This document shows positions 1 to 12,600 of a stretch of 64,000 nucleotides of DNA, one piece after another (the first letter of the stretch is position 1; every line of letters starts with the position of its first letter). Origin of the DNA: Mytilus californianus (taxonomy: Eukaryota > Mollusca > Bivalvia > Mytilida > Mytilidae); assembly GCF_021869535.1 (NCBI RefSeq), contig NW_026262668.1:9284348-9348347 (forward strand), given 5' to 3'. The notes beneath the pieces are model-generated. The model was given only the letters and a program-made list of their open reading frames with translations, was not told the DNA's origin and did not search any database. Made by a program: the position numbers and the translations under genes.

Positions 1-1246
1 ATCTTCAACTCATATGAATACCTGGGTGGGAAAGTGCACCTGAAGACTTCACTGGCCACCCAAAGTCTGAGTTACCTATCAATTATGGGTATGTGCACAT
101 TTTTCAGTCTTTTTGTACAGTTCCCTACGGCAAAGTTTTTACCCACACCTAGTGGGATTGAAAGCTTGTCCCAGGCCCTTCTATTCATGGAAATGCCCGG
201 GTGGGAAAGTGCACCGGAAGCTCACAACAATATACCAAATTTTTCATTTTTCAGCACAGGGGTGGTGGCAGGAATCGCTATCCTCCCGTTTCCCTACGGC
301 AAAGCTCTGGACCACAGGTGGTTAGTTTGAAAGCTATTATCCATATCTTCAACTCATATGAATACCTGGGTGGGAAAGTGCACCTGAAGACTTCACTGGC
401 CACCCAAAGTCTGAGTTACCTATCAATTATGGGTATGGGCACATTTTTCAGTCTTTGTGTACAGTTCCCTACGGCAAAGTTTTTACCCACACCTAGTGGG
501 ATTGAAAGCTTGTCCCAGGCCCTTCTATTCATGGAAATGCCCGGGTGGGAAAGTGCATCGGAAGCTCACAACAACATACCAAATTTTTCATTTTTCAGCA
601 CAGGGGTGGTGGCAGGAATCGCTATCCTCCCGTTTCCCTACGGCAAAGTTCTTGATCACAGGTGGTTAGTTTGAAAGCTATTATCCATATCTTCAACTCA
701 TATGAATACCTGGGTGGGAAAGTGCACCTGAAGACTTCACTGGCCACCCAAAGTCTGAGTTACCTATCAATTATGGGTATGGGCACATTTTTCAGTCTTT
801 GTGTACAGTTCCCTACGGCAAAGTTTTTACCCACACCTAGTGGGATTGAAAGCTTGTCCCAGGCCCTTCTATTCATGGAAATGCCCGGGTGGGAAAGTGC
901 ACCAGAAGCTCACAACAACATACCAAATTTTTCATTTTTCAGCACAGGGGTGGTGGCAGGAATCGCTATCCTCCCGTTTCCCTACGGCAAAGTTCTTGAC
1001 CACAGGTGGTTAGTTTGAAAGCTATTATCCATATCTTCAACTCATATGAATACCTGGGTGGGAAAGTGCACCTGAAGACTTCACTGGCCACCCAAAGTCT
1101 GAGTTACCTATCAATTATGGGTATGGGCACATTTTTCAGTCTTTGTGTACAGTTCCCTACGGCAAAGTTTTTACCCACATCTAGTGGGATTGAAAGCTTG
1201 TCCCAGGCCCTTTTATTCATGGAAATGCCCGGGTGGGAAAGTGCAC
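1..1246. repeat. 344-bp satellite, about 3.6 copies, continuing off the left edge
   Basis: The same sequence recurs every 344 bp (for example, the CACCTGAAGACTTCACTGG stretch at about 38, 382, 726 and 1070). Copies differ by only a few substitutions. Each unit is two diverged half-units of about 175 and 169 bp: GGGTGGGAAAGTGCAC occurs at 24 and again at 199, and TTCCCTACGGCAAAG at 121 and again at 290. Homology stops at about 1246 inside the second half-unit. Open frames of 70-157 codons follow the repeat period and resemble no protein I know, so I do not call genes here. Confidence 0.95.
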
Positions 1247-2809
1247 CCCCGTCCGGCCCTTTTACCCAGTATGGTAAAAATAATAACCATTGTCCTAACT
1301 TCAAATTATATGACAGTTATTCAATGGCAAAATATACATTATCATTACTTTTCCTGGAAAAAAATCAGCATAACTGTACCGATATGTGTTGACTGGTTCC
1401 CGGAAATTTGGAAGTACAAAAACAGGTACTGAGCAAAATCTGAGCAACAGGGCAAATATTCCCTGCTTTATAATTTCTTTTTTTTTATCATTCAAAAGAG
1501 ACTTTCAACAAGGGTCCTATAGTGATCCCAAGTGATTAAACTTTCATTTATACCAAAATAAACCAAATATTTCACTTATTGACAAAGTTTTGGCTATATG
1601 CGTAGGAACTATTTTGTTTGAAATATGTACTAGTATGTTCTTTTTGACCGGGCCGATATAGTAATTCTTTACCTAAAGAGATTTTAAGGAAATACACGAT
1701 ATTTGAGGATGCCGAGAGTATAGAAAGCCGTTATATGATTTTTCTACCGCATATAGCGTCTTTCTTGTTCAGTTTAACTTTTTATTTTTCTCACCGTAAA
1801 TTGACATCTGCGCTAATGTACTAAGATTGTTTTATTCTGTTCTACAATACTTAATACACCTCTGAATGTTGAGACTTGGTTTAGCCGTTATGTACTAAGA
1901 TTGCCTTTTATTAATTCATCTATACTATATGTAGTTATTGTTACACGTTAAAAATCTTAGTTTAAAGTATCGCAAACAAATAACATTCCCGATACTTTTG
2001 GTTTTTTTAACTTGTTTTGTTTTTTTTTATTGTTTTTTTTTTTTTTCATTCATTTTTTGCAAGGAACGAAGATCTCGATTTTATATCAATGTATAATGCC
2101 ATGTAATATAAAATCTTCAAATACTGAATTACTGATTTAGAGCATAAGCCTTGAGCAAGCACGCTACTCACGTTAACTGTTAGAAAGATTGAAATCCAAA
2201 GTAAAACTTAAACAAAATTAATTACTTTTTCCTTTCTAAAAAGGATATGTATTTATTATTCCGTCCCCTATTTATTGCAAATGTAGACGTACGTGGTCCA
2301 TTAAACATTTAAAAGCGATATATTACGTATTTCGTATTAGTAGAACGTTGTAGCATAATGTCAATTTGTGATTTTCAGACATATCTCTGAATGATTCTCT
2401 AACGTGTTGATGCTCATTGTTAAGTTTAGTGGTCGATAGAATTGGTCGCTAGCTTGATTGGTCGCTGGAATTGGTCGCTAGCTTGAGTCTGGTTTATCGA
2501 TACTAGGAAACAGCCTGTGATGACAAAAGGCTGTAATAATACGGGTGTATTCATACAACGGGCTAAACAATGAAATTTTATCACACTCCTGAAAAATAGC
2601 ATATAATTTACTTATTGGTATAAAACCAAGTTTACATAATACTTAATGTTTACCATTATTTTTTTAATATAGATAACAGACCAGCAAGTGTATAATTTAT
2701 ACGATGTTTAATACGTTGATTACGGTTTTTGCGTTTACCATGAGACCTATTATTTCTTAGTCGTTTATCGACAATATTTATAACATCGATAGAAGTTTTA
2801 GATATAGAT
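1247..2809. other. AT-rich intergenic stretch
   Basis: No coding exon, RNA gene or well-formed element is visible. There are T-rich runs at about 2015-2050 and a short local repetition of GATTGGTCGCTAGC-like words at about 2437-2490. Confidence 0.5.
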
Positions 2810-3180
2810 ATAAGAAGATGTGGTATGAGTGCCAATGAGACAACTCTCCATTCAAGTCACAATTTATAAAAGTAAACCATTATAAGTCAAAGAAGATATG
2901 TTCCCCAATATTTTGTCATTGAGACCGAGAGGATAAGCTGCCGCGAACTTCACGGGATTTTTTTATAAATTGCTTGTGTGATTGTCCTGGTTGTTTCTGC
3001 ACGGTTTCAAGTGGTTGGAATTTAATAAATTTTAGATTATGATTATGCTTATCTAAATGTTGGTATATAAAACTTTTGAATTTTTTAGGTCTTCGAAAGC
3101 AGTAAAGGTGCTCTCGATTTCCACTGTATATTCTCGTCCCGTCTGTCCCACACATTGAATACCACACTTAGGCTGGGTTC
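2810..3180 (-). mobile_element. 5'-truncated Penelope-like retroelement: GIY-YIG endonuclease remnant plus 3' tail
   Basis: On the minus strand, 3167-2916 reads an 83-residue frame containing GTDGTRIYSGNREHLYCFRR and then IYQHLDKHNHNL and FQPLETV. Spacing and residues resemble the GIY-YIG endonuclease that follows the reverse transcriptase in Penelope-like elements (a VGxTGR..R..EH region, then H-x-N/G-H and a PxE-V segment), but it is degraded. Just beyond it, at 2817-2870, lies the terminal sequence AGATGTGGTATGAGTGCCAA followed by a TATATCT-type tail. The same terminus is found at many other sites in this window. The copy is a dead 3' fragment. Family assignment is from residue memory only. 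Confidence 0.5.
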
Positions 3181-3489
3181 AAGTTACCACATATATATGG
3201 TTTTGAGTTTTTCAGGTAATGTCACAGATAAAGGAGAGTGAAAAAGCTCTCCCGTTCACTGTTGACCTAACAGTATTTTGTGAAGTTAATCTAAAACAGG
3301 TAAGTAATTTTTTGGCATTGCACGGGAAAATTTGTGGATATCCACGTGCATTTTTGTTAACAATCTGGCTGCAGAGGCATTACAAATACGTTTGTTTAAT
3401 CACGTGGATATCCCAGAAGTTGGATTGTTATTTAATTTCTTTCCATTACGTAAAATCATGATAATTTAAAAAGGAATATAGGCAAAATT

Positions 3490-3648
3490 AAGGTTCATCA
3501 TAACAAATGGACAAAAATGGCTGTATTTACACCTCAAAAACTAGTCTGAGTACAGACTAACCTGTGCAGTTGGAAAAGTTTTAAGGCCTGGCATCCACTA
3601 GATACATAAAAGTTAAATGTATTTTTGTCCATTTGTTATGATGAACTT
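3490..3648. mobile_element. Small inverted-repeat (MITE-like) element, about 160 bp
   Basis: The left arm at 3490-3518 (containing CATCATAACAAATGGACAAA) is the reverse complement of 3621-3648, with about one mismatch over 28 bp and a 100-bp unrelated loop. There is no coding capacity. A possible TTA or TAA target duplication flanks it but is not clean, so the superfamily is undetermined. Confidence 0.65.
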
Positions 3649-4205
3649 TAAAAAGACCGGAGGTTGTAACATAGAATAAGGATCACACTTAAGGAACAAG
3701 AAATAAGATGTACGTCAATCTTTAGCTATACTTTTTTCATCAAATACAATGTTACTCTTCTAAGAAACAACAACATACCTTCTTTTGTCAATCAAGTGGC
3801 ATTTGTAACTTTACAACCGTTCTTTTTATACCATTTTGATGGTTAAAGTGTTACAGTAGTCGAAGTTTACCTGAACCCAAGGGTTGACAGGGGTTAAGAA
3901 ATATGCTCACCAATACTTATTCCGTCCGGCAATAAGACCTACTGCTGAGAAAACGTTCGTTTGGTTATGTGGATGTATACATACGCAGCGAGGTCCGGAC
4001 GGAAAGGAGAGTATATATCTGATGACTTGTGTTGGGAATAGGTCGATCGTACTCTCGAGATCGTACTGCATGTTAAAGAGCCCTTCAAATGAACAACTCT
4101 TTTATCGGTTCGTACGTGATCTGTTGTGTTGTATAATTTCTGACCTTCACCATTATAACTTCTTTTTACAGTAGCAATGCAATTCGTAGTCCTTCATCCG
4201 ATACG
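3649..4205. other. Unassigned intergenic sequence
   Basis: A 96-codon open frame at 3884-4174 (+) has no recognisable motif and no splice context, so I do not call it a gene. Nothing else is evident. Confidence 0.4.
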
Positions 4206-5365
4206 CCCTTTTTAGCTCACCGGGGCCTGAAGTGCCCCAAGTGAGCTTATGCCATCACTTGGTGTCCCTCGTCGTCCGTCGTCTGTCGTCGTCTGTCGTC
4301 GTAAACTATTTCAAGAATCTTCTCCTCTGAAACTAATGGGGCAAATACCTTCAAACTTTAACTGACTGTTTCTTAGTGTATCTAGTTTATAAATTGTATC
4401 CGAAGTTTTGATCCATTAACAAACATGGCCGCCATGGCTAAAAATAGAACATAGGGGTCAAAGGCAGTTTTTGACTTATATCTCAAAAAAATAAAGCATT
4501 TAGAGCAAATCTGACAGAGTAAAAATGTTCAATAGATCAAGATCTATCAGCCTCGAAATTTTCAGACGAGTCAAACAACCCATTGTTGGGTTGCTGCCAC
4601 TAAATTGGTAATTTTAAGGAAATTTTGCAGTTTTTGGTTATTATCTTTAATATTATTGAAGATAAAGATAAACTGTTATCAGCAAAAATATTCAGCAAAG
4701 TATGGTCTATAAAAAAGTTTATATGACCAAAATTGTCAATTGACCCCTTAAGGAGTTATTGCCCTTTTAAGACAATTTTACACAATTTGTTCATCATGTT
4801 TTCTAACATTTAAAAATCTTCTCCTCTGAAACTACTGGGCCTAATACTTCTAAACTTTAACTGAATGTTCCTTAGGGTAACTGGTTTATAAATTGTATCC
4901 GAAGTTTTGATCCATTAACAAACATGGCCGCCATGGCAAAAAATAGAACATAGGGGTCGAATGTAGTTTTTGGCTTTTATCCCAAAAACTATAGCAGTTA
5001 GAGCAAAAGTGACATGGAGTTCAAGTGATGAATAAGTCAAGATCTATCTGTTATGAAATTTTCAGACCAATTGGACCACCCATTGTAGGGTTACTGTCCG
5101 AAATAGTTTATTTTTATTAGATTTCACTGTTTTTGGTTATTTTCTTGAATATTATAATAGATAGAGAGAAAGTGTAAATGGCAAAAATGTTCAGCTAAGT
5201 AAGACCTACAAATAAGTCAAATGATCAAAAAAGTCAATTGACTTCTTAAGGAGTTATTGCCCTTGAAACGTTTATTTTTTACATTTTTTCGTGCAAGTTT
5301 ATTACTTTTTCAAAAATCTTCTTCTCTGAAACTACTGGGCCAAATACTTTCAAACTTTAACTGAA
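4205..5365 (+). mobile_element. Hairpin-headed element (family E) with about 500-bp internal tandem repeats
   Basis: It begins with a T-run and the hairpin AGCTCACCGGGGC...GCCCCAAGTGAGCT (4213-4248), then a GTCGTCGTCTGTCGTC simple-sequence stretch (4268-4304). The body is about 2.2 tandem copies of a roughly 497-bp unit. The landmark AATCTTCTYCTCTGAAACTA recurs at about 4316, 4815 and 5316, and AACAAACATGGCCGCCATGG at 4419 and 4917. No protein is encoded. The architecture matches families A, C, D, F and G in this window. The right boundary is approximate. Confidence 0.7.
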
Positions 5366-6603
5366 TGCCCCGCAATACAATGAATTTTGCAATCGTGTAC
5401 TGCACATTTTGATTTTAGTCATATATTGCATCTGAAGTACCTATAGTCGGTAATAGGGTGTGGTAACGCATGACTTCGTTGTATTATATTTAAGGATATA
5501 ATCTAAGTGTCAACTTGAATAAGAACATCCGTATCATTTACTTATGAAACATGATTAGATAACACAAAAGGAAATCCATTTTTTAAGCAAATGAATTAAA
5601 AAAATCTATTTCGATGCAATTAACATATTTAACAATTAAATGAATCAACTTGTGTCGTGTGATTTATGATCTGATGTCTATTTCAACACTTATTAGTATA
5701 ACTATTTTTAGACGAGAAGAACTTTTTCAAGTAGTCATCTATCCGCTGTCTACTATCCCACTCAAAATGTGCTGTGTCGTAAATCTGTATTAAATTATCT
5801 ACAAAAAGGTGTGACCAGCCTACCTTTGTTGTCGGAACCGTTCGTAGCAGGCCTTTTTGTGTATAGTTAACCGTAAATAATGTCTTTTTCTCTCAGCGAA
5901 AAAAAAAAACCCGCTTTAAGCTCTGGATCCGCGCCTGGAACTACACAAATTACAACAAAACTACTGAAATATGCCTCAAAACAGTAAAATTACTTTATAA
6001 AACGCAAATCTAATAATTCAGAATTATATTATTTCTTTAATTCGGGTTACACCAATGACATGATGATTGACTGGATGAGATAAAAATGATCATAATTTTT
6101 TGGTTATTTGTCATATTTAGTTTACATTTGGAGACCTTTGAGACACTAAACTAATGCATTGTAATAATGAAAATCTAAAATAAACATAAAAAAAATAGTT
6201 TTTAGCAAAAAAAAAAATTACACTACGGTTTTCTCAGTCGCTGATCATAAAACGCTTTGAATATATTGAACTGATCGATCACTGTCTGGCTGGAGCAAGG
6301 GACAATACAAATTTACACATAGAACAATATTGGAACTCCCGTGTAATACTATTTTTCCTTCACTCAGTCAGTATTTCAAATCATATCTACAAGAAAATTA
6401 TTTGTAGTGGCAATGTTAAAATTATTATTCCAATAAGAAGAAAACAAAACTTTGCTTTTCATAGAGGAGCCATGACATTTAAGCAACTATGCCTAAAATT
6501 GTACCTGCCGGAATCGCTCGGTATTCAGCAAACGCTCTATATGACGTTGCTGTCCTTGCGTGTTGATTTGTACTTGAAGTTATTAGTTGTATCTCTGGCG
6601 TAT
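5366..6603. other. ACADM upstream region
   Basis: AT-rich sequence with no coding signal. The last 150 bp before the ACADM start are less AT-rich and hold TGACGT (about 6542), consistent with a promoter. No TATA box is convincing. Confidence 0.4.
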
Positions 6604-6613
6604 GTCATGTGAC
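6604..6613. promoter_or_regulatory. E-box-like GTCATGTGAC just upstream of the ACADM start
   Basis: The 10-mer GTCATGTGAC (reverse complement GTCACATGAC) ends 23 bp before the ATG. It contains the CANNTG core bound by bHLH-ZIP factors of the USF/TFE type. The PECR-like exon at 57222 has GTCACATGA 8 bp before its ATG. Function is inferred from position and sharing only. Confidence 0.35.
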
Positions 6614-6636
6614 TACAGTTTGTAGTTTTGAAAAGA

Positions 6637-6657
6637 ATGGCAATGTCGTTGTCGAAG
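6637..6657 (+). CDS. ACADM: ACADM exon 1 (residues 1-7, start codon)
   Basis: It encodes MAMSLSK and ends in a GTAACT donor, phase 0. Upstream in-frame TGA at 6610-6612 and no nearer ATG make 6637 the first usable start. It begins the mitochondrial presequence continued in exon 2. It is the least certain exon because it is short and not conserved in sequence. Confidence 0.75.
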
Positions 6658-9600
6658 GTAACTTACATTGTTTATAATATATATTCAAAGTTTTGATAAA
6701 ACATTAGATACTTGTGAAGATAGAGCACCTATGCTGCTTTTGCTCGTACTCATTTTCTTAGTAATATGAAACACAAAATATATTGGATTGGAAGAATTGC
6801 CGACCCAATGGCAATGATGAGTTGCATAATTTCAAGTCAGCTATGCTGTTTTCGAGTTGGTCTATGCTTTTGATTGACACTTCTAAAATCCATTTGAACA
6901 CGGTATGAATTATAAGAACACAGTATAGATTGCACCTGTTTAAGGATGACTTTGGTCTCCTGACTTTTATATAACACTAGTATAAGTTTTGATTACATAA
7001 ATATTTAATATGACATAACCTGGTCTCTAGAATTACCAATTTATTTTCTCATGTATTATCTTAGTTGAAACATGTTTTACCTTAAAAATTAAATCATAAA
7101 CAACATAAGCAGATTTATTGAAATTATATGTTTCCTGTGCTTAGGCCTAATAAACATGATAAAAAATAGTTGTGTTTCAATTAAAACCAGTCAAAAATAT
7201 TTTAATAAATACATTTTTTATCTACCTATAGACGGGTTTATCTGTAATTGACCTAGAAAACATGGGCGCATCCATTAACATCTCACGTGACCGATCCGCC
7301 ATTACAACCGTGAAAAAGAACACACGTGTATTGATCAAAACATTATCAATTTTCTGTTTACATTTGTATTTCTTTCATTTTCTGATCTATTTTACTATGG
7401 ATGCTGCCGAAAGTTATAAAAAAACATGGAAGCATTTCTTGTGCAGTTAATAGTTGTACAAATAATCGTAAAAAACTTCAGGTGTGGAAAAAATCAATAT
7501 GCGAATTACACAACGAGTTGCACAATGACTGCCCTCGTTTGATTCCATATACGTCTTATGTGATGCCTTCAGACGAGCCAACAAACCTGAGTGGATCAAA
7601 GCCGTATAAACATAAAAAAAAACTCTGCATAAACAGGTTTTTGTATGATCCGGACTTTTTTTTTTTGGATGATGCGCCACTGCACGACAATCCGTTTTTT
7701 TTTTAAAATAAAACTTATGAAAGTAAAATAACTCTGACCGACGAATGTTTACACGTTGTAAAACGACTGTTAAAAACTTAAATTAATCTATAAAATTTAA
7801 TCCGATGACTACAGTGCATCTGCCTCTTTTTGTATAGAAAATCCACCCGGCGACATCAGATGCGGATCCAGGATTTTGAAAAAAGGGGGGAGGGCGCATG
7901 CCCCCAAACTTTTGTAGTGGAAGCGGTAAAATGTCTGGATTAACCATAAATGAAGCTAATAACAATGAAACCTACCCCGAGGCTACATGTAGTTATAATT
8001 GCAAGCAAATCAACCCAGTGTGAAGAGACGAACTTTTTTCATTCATGACTTCTATAGTATCTTTATGCTGCAAAATAGACAGACATTCCGACAATATTAA
8101 CTCAGACAAAAATATTGTTAACAGAAGAGTAAGGAGTTCAAAATTAAATAAAAGGGGAGGGGGAACCTCGTCAGCCGTTTAAGAAATATTATGAATGACA
8201 GTGACGCCTTATTGTATATTTATGTAACTAACTATTTGGGACGGCGCTTTAATTAATATTTCGAAAAGTAAGGCTTGTAAAATATTTTATTCCTGGGTGC
8301 AATTCTTGCTGAAAAACTTAAAGGTTTTATATATATATATGTAGGTCTGTGTGCTTATGGTATATTTTCACTTTATTTTCTTTATAAGACGTATACAGTT
8401 ACTTCTGTTGATTTGAACTTTCCTCAGTAGATTATTCTGTGCATGAATTCTAAAATTTTATACATTAGAAAGGATTTTTCAAAGGTCTAACTCTTGGTAA
8501 TCAAATAGTTTACTAGAACCTACAAAAGCGTAGCTATACCGGTAATCCGACAACCCGAAATTCCGACACTTCAGTAGTCCGACGGTCCGATATACACATC
8601 TAATGTTATATTGTAATACTGTATTTCACTGTATTATATACATCGGGGACTTATATATGAGTCTAATAGGGATTAGGGATGAAAATCTATGAGACCTCTG
8701 TTTTGGAGTGGTTGGGAGGGGAGTTGGCAAAACACTAAATGACGCTTCTAAAACATAACTAATCATCGCTTTGAATTTACATGTTGGAGTCTTTGGTGGT
8801 TTAATCCGGGCATTCATTTATATTAAGCACGGGCTGGATCATGATGTTATATACTATACATACTATAGTAGTTGTATGTCCAGTAATTTTCTGCAAAAGA
8901 AATTGGAATCGAACACATAATAACTATAGGAATACATGGGCCGTGAAAGTTCAAAACTTCTTCAGCCCATATTCTAATCGCAAAGTTATATCTACATATG
9001 GCCCGACGCATCGATAGCATCATAGCGCAATTCATGCGGACACCAACAATGACCAAAGTAATACGAAAATGTCACTCAGTTTTGAGCATTATACGTGAGT
9101 CAAGCAAAAAGCACAAAACTCTCGTCTCTGTAGGACCGTCTGATTAGTGCATTGTTAAATTTTAGGACTGTCTCATTATAGGTCTGACCACAGAAATTTC
9201 TATGATTTGATAAAATTGCACCCTGGTTTTTCTGATATATCACATATTCGACCGGTCAAGACTATTTATTTTTTATTTATGTATGCGTTATAATTATTAA
9301 TATTATGATTACCAAATGATTGTAATCGACATGTAACCTGGGATTAGTATTCGTATAAAATTTATTATGTCCCGCATGTAACATATCAAATACAGTTATA
9401 TTTTAAGGACACAACACCTGGCCTGCAATACACTTAGAATCCTTATCTAATTACTTTATTATTTATAGCACATATAATTTTGCCGAGGTCAAGCACGACT
9501 TCACATTCTTGTGTTTACATTTAATTATATGCGGTCAGGGCATATAGATCTATATCTTATATTTTTTCACGGTTGTAATGGCGATCGTACTACGACGACG

Positions 9601-12600
9601 CCAAGGAGTCGCGTCACAAACTAAGGCAGATAATCGGAAAAACCTGTCTATAATAAAAAATATAATATACATGTATGTACCTACCCTAATTTTTTCAGCA
9701 TGTTTCCAGAAACATTATTAGGCCTTAATGATCTTGAGGAAGAGCTATATATGTTTAGTGAACAATAACTAACTGACAAAACCTGAGAACTGTTTTTTTC
9801 ATCAACCTCATAATCATTATCATCATCACTGTCTTTTTTCGAAATCAACTGAAGGAGGATTGCACATTGTTCAGGGGAGATGCATATGGGAGTATACATT
9901 ATGTAACAACATCATTAGAGTAGAAATAAGTGGGTTTCAATATATAGCTATCAGCTTTTACTTGAAAAAGTAAAACTTTGTGAAATTCTTGGTTTTAAAC
10001 AAAATTTTTAATAGCCCTTCGAAATTGAGTGATGAATACTTTACTAGCCCTCCCTAATTTTTAATGCCTCAGGCTAGTGGGCTGGCATTAGTGTCCAAAC
10101 CCTGTGAACCATTCAGCTATATATCAAATTATATACATCATGTACATTAAAACAAATAATATAAGTTTTGTTCCCATAAAAAAAATCTGGACCAAATTTG
10201 AAAATAGACTAAACAATTTTAGGATATGTAACATTTAAGAGTAAATACAATATATTAAAATGTATCATGAATATCAGTTGCAACTCAAGTATCAAGCTTT
10301 TTCATGAAGATAATTGAATGAGCATACAAAAAAGAAATGCATGATAGCCAATTTAGAGGAATAACAGTTTCATATAAGATTTTTTTTTATTTAGAAGAGT
10401 TACCCTTTTCATTTTCATAAATAACCAGGTAACGTAAACCACTTATACGTATCACCCAAAATAATTAGTTGATATAACTGTACTTAGTGTTCAGTGTTAA
10501 GCATTGAAAGAATACACTTTATATTGGTAGAGATATATTGGTGAAAAACTGTTACTAAGACCAGTAATTGTACGTTAATGGAGTAAACAGAAAAAACAAT
10601 AATGTTGAAGCCTTGGCTCACATTTTATATATATATTGATAAAGTCAGAGCAGTGTTTTTTCTAAATGTTTTAGAAGCATGCTGATTTAGAAACTAGAGA
10701 ACAGGAAGCCCATAGTAAGCATAATTTTTAGTTGTATTTTTTATTTTTAACTCAGAAGTAGGTGATGAAAATCATGAAGTAGAAGACTATTTATCCAGCT
10801 ACCGGCTTCAGTGGAAAAACACTGCAGGGTTATTCTTTGTATGAAATTTTTTTTAGGTGTCTCGTGGATTGATACGGCAAGGAAAGCAATGCTTATGTAA
10901 AGCAGCCAGAGCTTTTGGAACAGTTCCAGACACAGCGAATTCCACATCAGCACAGGGCTCCAGAGGTTTCTCTTTTGGTAATATATTAGTACTGAAATGG
11001 TTCTATCAAAATATTGGAACAAAAACATATGTGGTTATATTTGAACCTTATATTTTTGTTATTAACTCTAGGAATTTTTGTGAATTATTTAAGTTTAACA
11101 CATGACATAGGCAAAATCTCTTTGCTTTTATTTCTGTGCTATAATGTGGATAATGCACAGCTAAGGTGTGCATTAAGTACATGTACCTCAGATATAGTGT
11201 AAATGTACTTTGCCTTACAATAAACAACTTTACTTTTGTACAAATTACAACAACAACCACAATAAATACTTTATTTGCCAATCACATGCCAAAAATGAGC
11301 AAAATAATTATACCTAGACCAAACTCTTCATTAACATTTTCAAGTTGTATGACCCTACCAATTAATCACAGGCACTATCTGACCCTAATTTCAACTCTTC
11401 ATTTCAGAGTTATCAGATATTGACTCCTTATTGACTCTTCAACAATGTGTAATCTTACCATAATCCTAACCATTCATTACAGAGGTCAGAATTATCGAGA
11501 CCTATAAGAATAAGAAGTGGTGACTTTATAACTAACTACCGGTATTAGTATCTTATATAGAATTATTTTATACCTTGATCTCAAACCCTTTATTACAGAG
11601 TTATCAGATGAACAGAAAGAATATCAACAGACTGCAAGGAAGTTTGCTAGAGAAGAAATCATACCAGTAGCAGCACATCATGATCAAACAGGGGAGGTAA
11701 GAAACACAGCATGTCACGATCATCCAAGGGAGATAAGTACCAGTAGCAGCACATCATGATCAAACAGGGGAGGTAAGAAACACAGCATGACATGTACATA
11801 AATCAGTGGCAGAATGTGATCAAACAGGAAAGGAAAGAAACACAGCATGTCATGATCATCCAAGGGAGATAAGTACATATGCCAGTGTGATGCACATCAT
11901 GATCAAACATGGGAGGTAAGTAATACATCATGTCAAGATCATCCCAAGGAGATAAGTACATATGCCAGTGGTAGCACATCATGATCAGACATGGGAGGTA
12001 AGTAACACAGCATGTCACGATCATCCAAGGTAGATAAGTACATATGTCAGTGGCAGCACATTATGATCAAACATGGGAGGTAAGTAATATAGCATGTCAC
12101 AATCATCCAAGGTAGATAAGTACATATGTCAGTGGCAGCACATTATGATCAAACATGGGAGGTAAGTAATATAGCATGTCACGATCATCCAAGGTAGATA
12201 AGTACATATGTCAGTGGCAGCACATTATGATCAAACATGGGAGGTAAGTAATATAGCATGTCACGATCATCCAAGGTAGATAAGAACATATGTCAGTGGC
12301 AGCACATAATGATCAAACATGGGAGGTAAGTAACACTGGCAGTATATTATGATCAAACAGGGGAGGTAAGTAGTACAGCATGTCACAATCATCCCAGGGA
12401 GATATGCACATATGCCAGTGGCATCACAACATGATCAGACATGGGAGGTAAGTAACACAGCATGTCACGATCATCCAAGGTAGATAGGAACATATGTCAG
12501 TGGCAGCACATTATGATCAAACATGGGAGGTAAGTAACACAGCATGTCACAATCATCCAAGGTAGATAAGTACATATGTCAGTGGCAGCACATTATGATC

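Noticed and set aside
34..1392. Several overlapping plus-strand open frames of 70-157 codons
   Set aside because: They repeat with the 344-bp satellite period, overlap each other in different frames and show no protein-family motif.
3884..4174. 96-codon plus-strand frame as a small gene
   Set aside because: No motif, no Kozak or splice support and an AT-rich setting; compatible with chance.
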